A stretch of DNA of 45,851 bases, from assembly GCA_012271015.1 (NCBI GenBank), contig JAAXHD010000012.1, positions 1 to 45,851 of the forward strand. The letters run 5' to 3'. How positions within the stretch are numbered: the stretch's first letter is position 1; every line of letters begins with the position of its first letter. Under the pieces are notes generated by a model, which was given only the letters and a program-made list of their open reading frames with translations, ran no database searches and had not been told where the DNA came from. Positions 1 to 7,948 of this stretch are shown here, in pieces. Made by a program: the position numbers and the translations under genes. The stretch comes from Candidatus Poribacteria bacterium. Lineage in GTDB: Bacteria; Poribacteria; WGA-4E; WGA-3G.

Positions 1-2205
1 AACACGTTCTACGAGAAGTTCTTTCAGGGATTCTCCGAAGACGTAGCGGACACACACGGCATCGTCTACACACCGCAACCGATCGTCGATTTCATGGTGA
101 ACAGTGTGGCGCACATCTTGGAAACCGAGTTTGGTCGGTCACTGTCGGATACGGGGGTCCACATCATCGATCCGTTCGTCGGGACGGGGAACTTCATCGT
201 CCGTCTCATGCAGGACATCCAAAGCACGGCATTAGAGGCAAAATACCGCAATGAGTTGCATTGCAACGAGGTGATGCTCCTGCCTTATTACATCGCCAGT
301 CTCAACATCGAGCAGGAGTACTACCAACGCACAGGGACGTATCTACCGTTTGAGGGGATAGCGCTTGCTGACACATTTGAGCTATTTGAAGGACAACAGA
401 CAGAATTCTTCACACAGGAAAATACAGAACGGGTAACGAGACAGAAGGCAACGGATATGTTCGTCGTCATTGGCAACCCACCTTACAACGCACAGCAGGT
501 GAATGAAAACGACAACAACAAAAATCGAAAGTATGAAACAATGGACGAACGGATTTTCGAGACGTATGCAAAAGACTCTAAAGCAACTCTGAGAAATAAA
601 CTCCGCGATCCGTATGTAAAAGCATTCAGTTGGGCATCGGAACGGATCGGAAAAGAAGGGATTGTCGCCTTTGTGACGAACAACGGGTTTCTTGACGGTT
701 TCGCTTTTGATGGAATGCGGAAACACCTCGCACAGGATTTTGACGCGATTTACATTCTGGATCTCGGTGGGAACGTCCGTAAGAACACAAAGTTGTCAGG
801 AACAACGCACAATGTCTTCGGAATTCAGGTGGGCGTGAGCATCAACTTTCTCATCAAGAGAGGTGCTATCAAGACAGATTCAAAACCTACCGAAATTTTC
901 TATGCTCGCGTTGAGGAATTTTGGCGGAAAGAAGAGAAATATAACTATCTCAATTCAAAGAAACACTACCAAAGGGTTGAGTGGCAACAGATAACGCCTG
1001 ACAGTCGCTATACATGGCTTACGGAAAGACTCCATGCCGAATTTGACACCTTTATTCCGATGGGAACGAAGGAAGCAAAGGCACAGAAAAGTGCCGCGGT
1101 GGATGTAATTTTCAAAACTTACAGCCTCGGAGTTAGCACAAATCGAGATGCGTGGGTTTATAACTTTAATATAAGCACGCTTACAGAGAACGTTCAGAGA
1201 ACGATGGAGTTTTACAATCCACAGGTGCTGAAGTGGTTAGTCACACCAGAAAAGTCGATTGTGAATATTGATAATTTTGTTGTGTATGATGATACTAAAA
1301 TCAGCTGGAGCCGGGACTTAAAGGCGAAACTGAAACGAGGGAAGATTGCTGAATATACAGAGCACAAGGTAAGAACATCACTCTACCGTCCGTTCACGAA
1401 ATCAAATCTCTACTTCGACCGAACAGTGAACGATGTTGTATCCGTGTTTCCATCCATCTTCCCGACTTTGGAGACAGAAACAGAAAATCGAGCGATTTGC
1501 GTGAGCAATATTGGTAGTAACAAATCTTTTCAATCTTTGATGGTAGATGTGATTCCAAACCTTCATCTCACAGGTGATTCACAGTGTTTCTCTTTTTACA
1601 TCTACGACGAAGACGGAACCAACCGACAGGAGAACATCACTGATTCGGCGTTGACGGAATTCCGAACGCATTACGGCGACGACACCCTCACCAAGTGGGA
1701 CATCTTTCACTACAACTACGGTCTCCTGCACCATCCCGACTATCGTGAGAAATATGAGATGAACCTCAAGCGCGACCTCCCACATATCCCGTTCGCCGAA
1801 GACTTCTGGGGATTCGCCAACGCAGGCGCAGCGTTAGCAGATCTCCACGTCAATTACGAATCCGCTCCGAAATACGACGGACTGAAATATATCGAAACGG
1901 AAGGAATGACGGTGGATTGGAACGTCGAGAAGATGAGATTGTCCAAAGACAAGACGCAGTTGAAATACAACGATTTCCTCACATTGGACGGTATCCCTGC
2001 GGAGGTCTACGAGTATAAACTCGGCAACCGTTCTGCGTTGGAGTGGGTGGTGGATCAGTATCGCGTCAAGACCGACAAACGGAGCGGGATTGTGAACGAC
2101 CCGAATCGTGCCGATGCACCGCGGTATATCGCGGATCTGATTGCCCGTGTCATCACCGTCAGCCTGCAGACTGTAGAAATCGTCAAAACCCTACCTACGC
2201 TATAA
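1..2205 (+). CDS. Type ISP restriction-modification enzyme, C-terminal part (5' end outside window)
   Basis: The reading frame is open from base 1 (NTFYEKFFQGFSEDVADTHG...), so the track start at 94 is internal and the gene is truncated by the window edge. Visible are the pre-methylase motif HGIVYTPQPIVDF, the SAM-binding motif I DPFVGTGNF, and the N6-adenine methylase catalytic motif NPPY. A long target-recognition region follows, ending in the conserved C-terminal block with LGNRSALEWVVDQY, SGIVNDPN and the VSLQT...LP tail typical of type ISP (LlaBIII-like) single-chain enzymes. In that family an Mrr-like nuclease and a helicase/translocase precede the methylase, and they would lie left of base 1. 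The protein would methylate adenine and cut unmodified DNA after translocation. About 734 codons are visible and none is broken. The family call is firm; the integrity of the missing half is unknown. Confidence 0.88.
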   Translation, partial: NTFYEKFFQGFSEDVADTHGIVYTPQPIVDFMVNSVAHILETEFGRSLSDTGVHIIDPFVGTGNFIVRLMQDIQSTALEAKYRNELHCNEVMLLPYYIASLNIEQEYYQRTGTYLPFEGIALADTFELFEGQQTEFFTQENTERVTRQKATDMFVVIGNPPYNAQQVNENDNNKNRKYETMDERIFETYAKDSKATLRNKLRDPYVKAFSWASERIGKEGIVAFVTNNGFLDGFAFDGMRKHLAQDFDAIYILDLGGNVRKNTKLSGTTHNVFGIQVGVSINFLIKRGAIKTDSKPTEIFYARVEEFWRKEEKYNYLNSKKHYQRVEWQQITPDSRYTWLTERLHAEFDTFIPMGTKEAKAQKSAAVDVIFKTYSLGVSTNRDAWVYNFNISTLTENVQRTMEFYNPQVLKWLVTPEKSIVNIDNFVVYDDTKISWSRDLKAKLKRGKIAEYTEHKVRTSLYRPFTKSNLYFDRTVNDVVSVFPSIFPTLETETENRAICVSNIGSNKSFQSLMVDVIPNLHLTGDSQCFSFYIYDEDGTNRQENITDSALTEFRTHYGDDTLTKWDIFHYNYGLLHHPDYREKYEMNLKRDLPHIPFAEDFWGFANAGAALADLHVNYESAPKYDGLKYIETEGMTVDWNVEKMRLSKDKTQLKYNDFLTLDGIPAEVYEYKLGNRSALEWVVDQYRVKTDKRSGIVNDPNRADAPRYIADLIARVITVSLQTVEIVKTLPTL

Positions 2206-2245
2206 CCCCAAAATGGTTGAACACCAATTTTGTTGGGGTTCGCTA
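2196..2245 (+). terminator. Imperfect hairpin after the type ISP gene
   Basis: An AACCCC...GGGGTT outer stem with an inner AAAATGGT/ACCA-ATTTT stem sits just past the stop codon. There is no clean U-tract, so this may be a terminator-like structure or another member of the intergenic hairpin repeats (it runs into GGGGTTCGCTACGCTC). Confidence 0.35.
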
Positions 2246-2269
2246 CGCTCTACCCATAGTATTTTGAAG

Positions 2270-2372
2270 CAGTCTCTACAAATGCCGCCTCTACGAGGCT
2301 TGATTTTTCGACTTCACACAGTTCTACAGAGATGCCGCCGCGCTGGGGCTGAAGAGCGTACATTCACACCTC
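2270..2372. repeat. Two degenerate direct copies of a CTACA-ATGCCGCC-GGCT hairpin repeat
   Basis: CTACAAATGCCGCCTCTACGAGGCT and CTACAGAGATGCCGCCGCGCTGGGGCT are related words about 48 bases apart in a stretch without a gene (2206-2554). The track ORFs 2043..2267 and 2213..2425 run across this repeat and are not considered genes. Confidence 0.5.
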
Positions 2373-2473
2373 ATTTTATTGACGACCCGAAAAATGTTTC
2401 CACATTCCCGACTCTTCAGAAATAAAACGAACTTTTTTTGAAATAATCTGACTCATGTAAACAAAGAGAGCAA

Positions 2474-2485
2474 TTGAACGTTCAA
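2474..2485. promoter_or_regulatory. Perfect 12-bp palindrome upstream of the STAS gene
   Basis: TTGAACGTTCAA is self-complementary and lies about 70 bases before the STAS start codon, so it could be an operator. A TTGACA hexamer follows at 2511-2516, but I see no good -10 at the correct distance. Regulatory function is inference. Confidence 0.3.
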
Positions 2486-2554
2486 ATATTGTAAAAGGTA
2501 GAAAAGTGAATTGACATTTATAGTGGACTAAAAAAACAAAGAAGGAGAAAAATC

Positions 2555-2896
2555 ATGGCAACGCAAATTAGACGGCAAGACGGCATCACGATTTTGGAAC
2601 CGAGCGGAAAGATAGTGGGATCCTCAGCATCGGAATTACGGAAGGCAATTTCACCGCAAATAGAGGCTTACGATGAGCCACGTGTCCTCATCAATCTCGG
2701 ACGCGTCAATCGGATTGATAGTTCAGGACTCAGTGCCCTCATGGAGGCACGTGTCGCCGCGACCCGCAAGCAAGGACGCATCGGGGTTGTCAATGTCGGC
2801 AAACACATCAAGAACCTGGTCGCTCTGAATCGATTGGTGAGTCTCTTTGAGTGTTTCGACAGCGAGGATGCCGCAGTTTCGGAACTATCGGCATAG
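2555..2896 (+). CDS. STAS-domain anti-sigma factor antagonist-like protein
   Basis: A 113-residue single STAS domain of SpoIIAA/RsbV size. The segment RIDSSGLSAL (about residues 52-61) is the conserved DSSG-type motif whose serine is phosphorylated by a partner kinase (SpoIIAB/RsbW type) in studied homologues, switching anti-sigma binding. A strong ribosome binding site (GAAGGAG) precedes the ATG. The gene is alone: no kinase or sigma factor lies next to it, so its partner must be encoded elsewhere. It is followed by a good terminator. The domain assignment is firm; the target pathway (stress sigma factor or other partner switch) is not determined. Confidence 0.88.
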   Translation: MATQIRRQDGITILEPSGKIVGSSASELRKAISPQIEAYDEPRVLINLGRVNRIDSSGLSALMEARVAATRKQGRIGVVNVGKHIKNLVALNRLVSLFECFDSEDAAVSELSA

Positions 2897-2922
2897 TATC
2901 CTAAATCCAGTGAAATAGAAAT

Positions 2923-2957
2923 AAAAAGGGGATCGGTTTTACCGGTCCCTTTTTTTG
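2923..2957 (+). terminator. Rho-independent terminator of the STAS gene
   Basis: AAAAAGGG-GATCGGT-TTT-ACCGGTC-CCTTTTTTT: a stem with one G-T wobble followed by seven T residues, 27 bases after the stop codon. Confidence 0.85.
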
Positions 2958-2985
2958 TACGACGCATGAGATTCTGACGGACACC

Positions 2986-3007
2986 GGTGCGGTTAGGAAA
3001 CCGCACC
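2986..3007. repeat. Short palindromic repeat, GGTGCGGTT type
   Basis: GGTGCGGTT-AGGA-AACCGCACC, a perfect 9-bp stem followed by TACCAC. A second copy occurs at 12941-12961 and related stems lie at 30143-30164 and 41859-41879. Confidence 0.75.
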
Positions 3008-3027
3008 TACCACATCGAAAGAAATGG

Positions 3028-3051
3028 CGAGGTTGGGAAACCTGACCAGCG
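3028..3051. repeat. Degenerate palindromic repeat, GGCGAGGTT type
   Basis: GGCGAGGTTGGGAAACCTGACC is a decayed relative of the perfect copy at 30143-30164. It is followed by the same AGCGG word. Confidence 0.5.
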
Positions 3052-3092
3052 GAAATAGGGGGGTCAGGCTTAGGGCATTATTGTTCTCGGCA

Positions 3093-3111
3093 CGCAAACT
3101 AACAGTTTGCG
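3093..3111. repeat. Short palindromic repeat, CGCAAACT type
   Basis: CGCAAACT-AAC-AGTTTGCG, a perfect 8-bp stem with a 3-base loop. Confidence 0.6.
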
Positions 3112-3121
3112 GTACAGCAGC

Positions 3122-3148
3122 GTCGCGATCAGGAGATCGCTCCTACAG
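3122..3148. repeat. Short palindromic repeat, GCGATC-AGGA-GATCGC type
   Basis: GTCGCGATCAGGAGATCGCTCCTACAG has a perfect 6-bp stem followed by the tail TCCTACAG. Related copies occur near 6091, 6229, 6368, 11265, 15856 and 38276. Confidence 0.75.
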
Positions 3149-3201
3149 GAAGAGGAGAGCCGCAAGATTCGAGTGGGATTCGGTGTGGGTTGATAAATCG
3201 C

Positions 3202-5916
3202 TTAGTGAACTAACGTCACCTTAACAGAATCCTGTCCGTCTGCATAAGGAATATCCCATTCAATCTGCTCACGGATCTCAACGCGTCCCGTGCTACACCG
3301 ATACGAACCTGTCGGCATCCCATGCACCGAGATATGCGCACATTCCGCATGCATGTACGGCTTCGACAAAACAAGCTCCAACTGTCGCAAATCTTTCGTG
3401 AGCGTCGCTTTCTCAATACGAGCCTTTACCGCCTCCAACGTCACACCGAGCGGCATAAAGGCAACCCTGACACCCAATCCGTCCTGCGGAATGAGCGTGT
3501 AATCGTCCATCGTCTCGGAAACAGCGCACCCATAACCGACAAGCCCAAAATCCGGATCTTGGACGAGGTAGGATTTCAGCATACTCAAATTTCCGTAAAG
3601 CCCGATACCCACTTCACCAGAGAAACAGCCGTTCCGATAGTAATTGTATTCCAGCGACCCTTTTTCCGGCGGATTGAATCGCCATTCCCTACCGTTATAT
3701 CCCTTCCCAGACGAATCGACACAACTCCAGACCGCCAAGGTCGCACCGTAAGCCTTCTGCAGGAAGTGTAGATCCCCTGTCTGCTCGTATCTATCGAAAA
3801 GCGGACGCGCCAACAGTGGCGTTGGATAGCATCCGATGTATCGCATATTCGTACAGTAGGAGAACCACATCGGCGTTGCGTCTCGACTGGCGAGGATTGT
3901 CTGTACGGTACGCAACTTCAAGGGTTCATCATCAGCGACCTGTGCTAAGTAGTACAACGCTGCTTTCGAGGCATGATCGAAACAATACTCCGATGCGAAC
4001 GGGTATTCCTCTTCAAGGAAGAACGGGAGACACCCTTCAATCGCCTCTCGGAGCGTCCGGTATTCAGCAGTCATGCCTTCCATCTTCAACGATCTCAGGA
4101 GATGCGCCAGAATCGGTGAACCCATCGGTGCATGTGTTTTAGACATGTTGCCTCGGTGGTAGTCGATGTAATTCTTCGTCTCATAGACGCTCTCGTAGGT
4201 GGAATCGAGATAAGAGGCGAGTGCAGTGTTATAGGCGAGGTTGAGATACCACAACGGCTCACGACTCGTTTTTATTCCGTGCAACGTGGTGATCCGATAC
4301 ATCTGATAGTAGATATTATAGACGTGCGGATAGTTATAGATACGCCAGACGTAATCCCATCGCCGCCACGAACCCGGTCGTAGCCCAATGAGCGAGTTCA
4401 AGACCTGATAGTTGTCTTTGTTCTGTAACTTCCCGTAGAGAAACTTCTCAATAAATTCATCGAGGGCGTGGATCTCCTCCTCATCGGGATAATAGGCGTT
4501 CTTTCCAGCGAGGAATACCGGTGGTGCAAAGCACCTGTCATCGCTACCCCCCATATCAATCGAGCCACACGGTGCTTCCTCCTCTACGATGAGTCTTTCA
4601 TCCTTGTTATTCCAGATACGAAAACTATAGTGACAGAGATCATCTGGGTCTTCGACACGCTGGTTCTCCACGATGAATTTGGAGCGCGCCTTCATCAGGG
4701 TCTCTATCTCCGCGATACCGTTGAACACAAGGTGTGCCCACTCGCCATTGCCGTATCGGATTGTCACCTTCTGTTCACCCATAGCAGTCAGACGGACGGT
4801 ATAGGTGTGACGGTCACCCATCGTTGTCACCGGTTCAACCTCAATGCCATTGGCAGTCTCAATCGCCGTAATCGGTTTCTTGCATCGGAGCAGAAGATGT
4901 GCCGTCGTGCCGACAGGCAACACCATCCCCGGCACGATCTTCACAGCGATGTTCCCGTCCTGATACAACTTCTCACTGACATCGGCATGGTCTTTGACGC
5001 GACTCAGTGCGAAACTGAAAGTCCGTTTTTCATCGGGTGCTAAAGTGAGCGAACGGTGTCCATTGTACCAAGGTTCCTCCGCAGTGGCTTCGGAAAATAG
5101 GTAAAACATGGAACCCGCACCCGTCATCATCTCGGTGTTCGGGAAAAGTCCATACCCAGAAATCGCCTCCAGTGCGGTATCGTCTTGTGGAACAATCAGC
5201 AAATGGTCACCTTTTCCACTCGCACGGGTCGCAAGGATGTAGGACGAATGTCCAGAGACAAATGAACTTTCAATCACACGTTGCTCAAAAACGTATTTCG
5301 TAGACTCAATCGACCGGTGGTTGAAACCCTGTTTCTCATCACCGATGTCGTAGTTCGTATTCAGTGTGATCGGGAGTCCGAGTTCCCCAATTTCGACATG
5401 TTCCTGCGAAGTGTTATGAAGCGTGATCGTCCATAAAATAGCATCGCCGCTCTGCGGGTTCCCCCTAAACGCGTACCTTTGCTCAATATTGAGGTATTGG
5501 AGTCCACCTCGGTTGACAGAATTGCCCTCGTAACGGGTGGTTATGGAATCATCGTCGTAGGTCACCGTCCGGACATCGTCGCTGAGGAAGGTGTGCATCG
5601 CGTGCCAGTTTTGGTTTTTAGGGTCGGGATTACAAATCCCTCCGGTAGGGGGCACACGCGCTTTCAGTACAACGTCACCCGTCCAACAGTGCATCGGAAT
5701 ACGCTGCGCCTTTTCAGGAACATGCCGTTGTTTCCACCAGATGTTGAGGCGCATGTTCTGTTCATTCCCAAAGAAGTTCGTGCCTTGTGCGTCCTCTGTG
5801 AGGTATAAACCTTTGATAGCACCGCTGCGTCTATCCACATCGAGGATGTAATGTTCATTCGTCAAACGGAGGTATGCCTCGTGGGGGGTATAGCGTGCGT
5901 ATCGGACCTGTAGCAT
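3202..5916 (-). CDS. Large carbohydrate-enzyme-like protein of unknown activity (possibly DUF5695-like)
   Basis: A 904-residue protein with no signal peptide or membrane segment seen. The N-terminal roughly 350 residues are beta-rich (YILDVDRRSGAIKGLYL onward), like the super-sandwich domains that precede catalytic toroids in glycoside hydrolases and polysaccharide lyases. The C-terminal half (about 480-800) is helix-rich with repeated aromatic/acidic motifs (HRGNMSKTHAPMGSPI, YNYYRNGCFSGEVGIGLYGN), resembling an alpha/alpha toroid. The overall layout reminds me of DUF5695 proteins, but I cannot verify that here. It is monocistronic, flanked on both sides by repeat clusters, with a weak ribosome binding site. 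Several long plus-strand ORFs in the track (such as 4468..5043) are shadows of it. A substrate cannot be named. Confidence 0.7.
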   Translation of the reverse strand: MLQVRYARYTPHEAYLRLTNEHYILDVDRRSGAIKGLYLTEDAQGTNFFGNEQNMRLNIWWKQRHVPEKAQRIPMHCWTGDVVLKARVPPTGGICNPDPKNQNWHAMHTFLSDDVRTVTYDDDSITTRYEGNSVNRGGLQYLNIEQRYAFRGNPQSGDAILWTITLHNTSQEHVEIGELGLPITLNTNYDIGDEKQGFNHRSIESTKYVFEQRVIESSFVSGHSSYILATRASGKGDHLLIVPQDDTALEAISGYGLFPNTEMMTGAGSMFYLFSEATAEEPWYNGHRSLTLAPDEKRTFSFALSRVKDHADVSEKLYQDGNIAVKIVPGMVLPVGTTAHLLLRCKKPITAIETANGIEVEPVTTMGDRHTYTVRLTAMGEQKVTIRYGNGEWAHLVFNGIAEIETLMKARSKFIVENQRVEDPDDLCHYSFRIWNNKDERLIVEEEAPCGSIDMGGSDDRCFAPPVFLAGKNAYYPDEEEIHALDEFIEKFLYGKLQNKDNYQVLNSLIGLRPGSWRRWDYVWRIYNYPHVYNIYYQMYRITTLHGIKTSREPLWYLNLAYNTALASYLDSTYESVYETKNYIDYHRGNMSKTHAPMGSPILAHLLRSLKMEGMTAEYRTLREAIEGCLPFFLEEEYPFASEYCFDHASKAALYYLAQVADDEPLKLRTVQTILASRDATPMWFSYCTNMRYIGCYPTPLLARPLFDRYEQTGDLHFLQKAYGATLAVWSCVDSSGKGYNGREWRFNPPEKGSLEYNYYRNGCFSGEVGIGLYGNLSMLKSYLVQDPDFGLVGYGCAVSETMDDYTLIPQDGLGVRVAFMPLGVTLEAVKARIEKATLTKDLRQLELVLSKPYMHAECAHISVHGMPTGSYRCSTGRVEIREQIEWDIPYADGQDSVKVTLVH

Positions 5917-6425
5917 AATAATTGCTCGCTTTCACGGGGTAAAGGTGAGAATTTCCTTGAGAATACCCGTTTTAGAGGAATCTGTCAAGGAAAAATCATC
6001 CTCTGTAGGCGGGAGATTGGAGCGGGATTCGATGCGGTTGGATGAAAATAAAAAAATGATTCGGTAATTGTTTGTGTCAACCCTCCGTGGGAATCGCGAG
6101 CACAGCTCGCTCCTACAGTAAGAGATGATTGAGAGTATTACCGATTTAAATTCTGAAACTTCATGAAACCGCATCTACCGTGTGGGGTTGGTTTTTAGTC
6201 CCTCCTAACATCCTTATTAGAGGGAATAAGAGTCGGGATTCGGAGATCTCTCCTATAGAAAAAAACGGGCAATAAATTGCCCTACTACGAACGAAGAAAT
6301 TGAAAGTCATTGAGTTTTCGGAACCTTTTGTAGGTTCTGTCGGATATACCGCGACCGCAGGAATCAAGAGTCGGAATTCGGATATCCCTCCTACAGGCAA
6401 ACTAAACAACCCTATATTGCGAATC
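5917..6425. repeat. Repeat-filled intergenic stretch with several short hairpins
   Basis: No gene is credible in this stretch; the track ORFs 5932..6174 and 6161..6442 cross repeats. It contains GCGAGC-ACA-GCTCGC-TCCTACAG (about 6096-6118), GGAGATCTCTCCTATAG (about 6239-6256), GGGCAATAAATTGCCCTAC (6267-6285) and GGATATCCCTCCTACAG (about 6379-6396). It also contains a lone end AAACTAAACAACCCTA (6399-6414) matching one terminus of the CAGGG elements found at 11.2 and 41.8 kb. Confidence 0.6.
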
Positions 6426-6431
6426 TTCCCA

Positions 6432-6460
6432 TTGACAAACATCCCAACCTATGATAAACT
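6432..6460 (+). promoter_or_regulatory. Possible sigma70-type promoter for the dehydrogenase gene
   Basis: TTGACA at 6432-6437 and TAAACT at 6455-6460 with a 17-base spacer, about 50 bases upstream of the start codon. The -35 is perfect; the -10 matches 4 of 6. Confidence 0.45.
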
Positions 6461-6512
6461 TCGGTTTATGTGAACCACCATCACAGAAATTCTATAACCA
6501 AGGAGACGATTA

Positions 6513-7460
6513 ATGGCAAATATCAAAGTCCTGATTGCCAGTGGAATTAGCCAAGAAGTTGCGGATATGCTGAAGGACGCACCCTCGGAGATGGAAATCA
6601 GCTTTCTACCGGAAGGTGGGGAACTCAAAGACCACATTTCAGATGCTGAAATTCTCTATGGCGTCGTGTCAGAAGATGCCCTCCCTGGGGCGAAATCCCT
6701 ACAATGGGTGATGCAACCGTTCGTAGGCGTGGAAAGGTCAATGTACCCCGCCTTCAAAGAAAGCCCCATCACACTGATAAATAGCAAGCGTTTGTATGGA
6801 CCGCAACTCGCCGAGCACGCCTTCGCGTTGTTACTGTCCCTGACGCGGGGGATCAACGCACAACTCGATTTAATGCGAGATAAGGAGTGGAAGTGGACAC
6901 CGTGCGTTGAGGTATCGGGAATGACGATGGGCGTTCTCGGACTTGGGGGTATCGGCAGAGCGGTCGCCCAACGTGCCAAAGCCTTCGAGTTTAACGTGAT
7001 TGCTGTCGATCCCGAACCGATGGAGAAACCAGACACCGTTGACGAATTGGGACAACTCGATTGGTTGCCGGAGTTCTTGTCCCGCAGCGACGTTCTGACG
7101 GTATGCTGTCCAATCACACCACAAACGCACAAACTGCTGTCCCATGCAGAATTCGATGCCTTACCAGAAGGTTGCTTCTTCATCAACGTCAGTCGTGGTA
7201 AGGTTGTAGACGAAGATGCGCTCATCGCCGCGTTGAAAAGCGGGAAATTGGCGGGTGCGGGGCTGGATGTGACCTATACGGAACCGTGTCCGGAAGACAA
7301 CCCGTTATGGACGCTCCCGAATGTGATCCTCACGTCCCATACCGCTGGCGCGTCGCAAAATATCGCCAAACGCGCGATGGAACTCTTCATCGACAACATG
7401 CACAAATACGTGAACGGAGAACCGCTCACCAACGTTGTGGATAAGGAAAAAGGGTATTAA
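6513..7460 (+). CDS. D-2-hydroxyacid dehydrogenase family protein
   Basis: 315 residues, the usual length for this NAD(P)-dependent family, which interconverts 2-oxoacids and D-2-hydroxyacids. The Rossmann motif GLGGIG is at about 143-148. The catalytic triad is visible: Arg228 in NVSRGKVVDEDAL, Glu257 in YTEPCPEDNPLW and His276 in TSHTAGAS. A GGAG ribosome binding site (CAAGGAGACG) precedes the ATG. Specificity (glyoxylate/hydroxypyruvate, phosphoglycerate or other) cannot be set from sequence alone; the truncated N-terminal substrate domain and lack of an ACT domain argue against a SerA-type enzyme with serine feedback. It lies 14 bases before the HicB gene and may be co-transcribed with it. 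Confidence 0.9.
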   Translation: MANIKVLIASGISQEVADMLKDAPSEMEISFLPEGGELKDHISDAEILYGVVSEDALPGAKSLQWVMQPFVGVERSMYPAFKESPITLINSKRLYGPQLAEHAFALLLSLTRGINAQLDLMRDKEWKWTPCVEVSGMTMGVLGLGGIGRAVAQRAKAFEFNVIAVDPEPMEKPDTVDELGQLDWLPEFLSRSDVLTVCCPITPQTHKLLSHAEFDALPEGCFFINVSRGKVVDEDALIAALKSGKLAGAGLDVTYTEPCPEDNPLWTLPNVILTSHTAGASQNIAKRAMELFIDNMHKYVNGEPLTNVVDKEKGY

Positions 7461-7474
7461 ATGGAGAACCTATA

Positions 7475-7720
7475 ATGGAATACAAAATACCACTCCTTTT
7501 AATGCCCCAACCTGAAGGTGGATACACAGTGACCTCCCCGCTGTTGCCTGAGTTCGTCACTGAGGGTGATTCGTTAAACGAGGCATTAGAAAACATTAAG
7601 GACGCTCTTGCTGCGGTCATTGAACTCTATCAGGACATGGGACGCTCATTGCCAGAAAACACCCATATTCCCGATGCAAAGAGCCCTGTGTGGTTAGAAA
7701 CGGTAGTATCGGCACCGTGA
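7475..7720 (+). CDS. hicB: HicB-family antitoxin
   Basis: 81 residues. The N-terminal part is the degenerate RNase-H-like HicB fold with the typical word pattern PEGGYTVTSPLLPEFVTEGDSLNEAL followed by a helix. There is no obvious C-terminal DNA-binding domain, so this is the short HicB form. It neutralises HicA by covering its active site and often represses the operon. The stop codon overlaps the HicA start (GTGA), the usual translational coupling. The order antitoxin-then-toxin is the reverse of the E. coli hicAB order but common elsewhere. Confidence 0.88.
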   Translation: MEYKIPLLLMPQPEGGYTVTSPLLPEFVTEGDSLNEALENIKDALAAVIELYQDMGRSLPENTHIPDAKSPVWLETVVSAP

Positions 7721-7929
7721 CATACCGTGAAGTTGCTCGAAAATTAACAGCCCTCGGTTGTCAAGAACGAAAGAGAAGAGGCGGTGGATCACATCGCAAA
7801 TGGTTTAATCCCAACACCCAACAAGGCACTGTTGTTCCAGATTGGGGTAGACGCGACCTGAAATTGGGAACGATTCATGCCGCTGTCCGCCAATTGGGAA
7901 TCAATTGGCAAAACTTCCAAAACGCATAG
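7717..7929 (+). CDS. hicA: HicA-family mRNA interferase toxin
   Basis: The track starts at 7690, but the GTG at 7717 overlaps the HicB stop as GTGA and gives the normal 70-residue HicA beginning VTYREVARKLTALGC. The double-stranded-RNA-binding-like fold motif GGGSHRKW contains the catalytic histidine of HicA toxins, and the C-terminal part GTIHAAVRQLGI is the usual end helix. It cleaves mRNA independently of ribosomes in studied systems. Intact, so probably a functional pair with HicB. Confidence 0.88.
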   Translation: MTYREVARKLTALGCQERKRRGGGSHRKWFNPNTQQGTVVPDWGRRDLKLGTIHAAVRQLGINWQNFQNA

Positions 7930-7948
7930 AATCACCAAACCAAACGTT

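Noticed and set aside
2986-3148. Clustered short palindromes as a CRISPR array
   Set aside because: The units differ in sequence, spacing is irregular, spacers are absent and no cas gene is present.
4468-5043. 191-residue plus-strand ORF (and 3322..3771, 5479..5808) as genes
   Set aside because: All are antisense to the well-supported 904-residue gene, have no recognisable domains and no ribosome binding sites.
5932-6442. ORFs 5932..6174 and 6161..6442
   Set aside because: They cross several palindromic repeats and their translations show no constraint.
7475-7929. Defence island linking the type ISP enzyme and HicBA
   Set aside because: They are separated by 5 kb of ordinary metabolic and unknown genes, and nothing else defence-related lies between.
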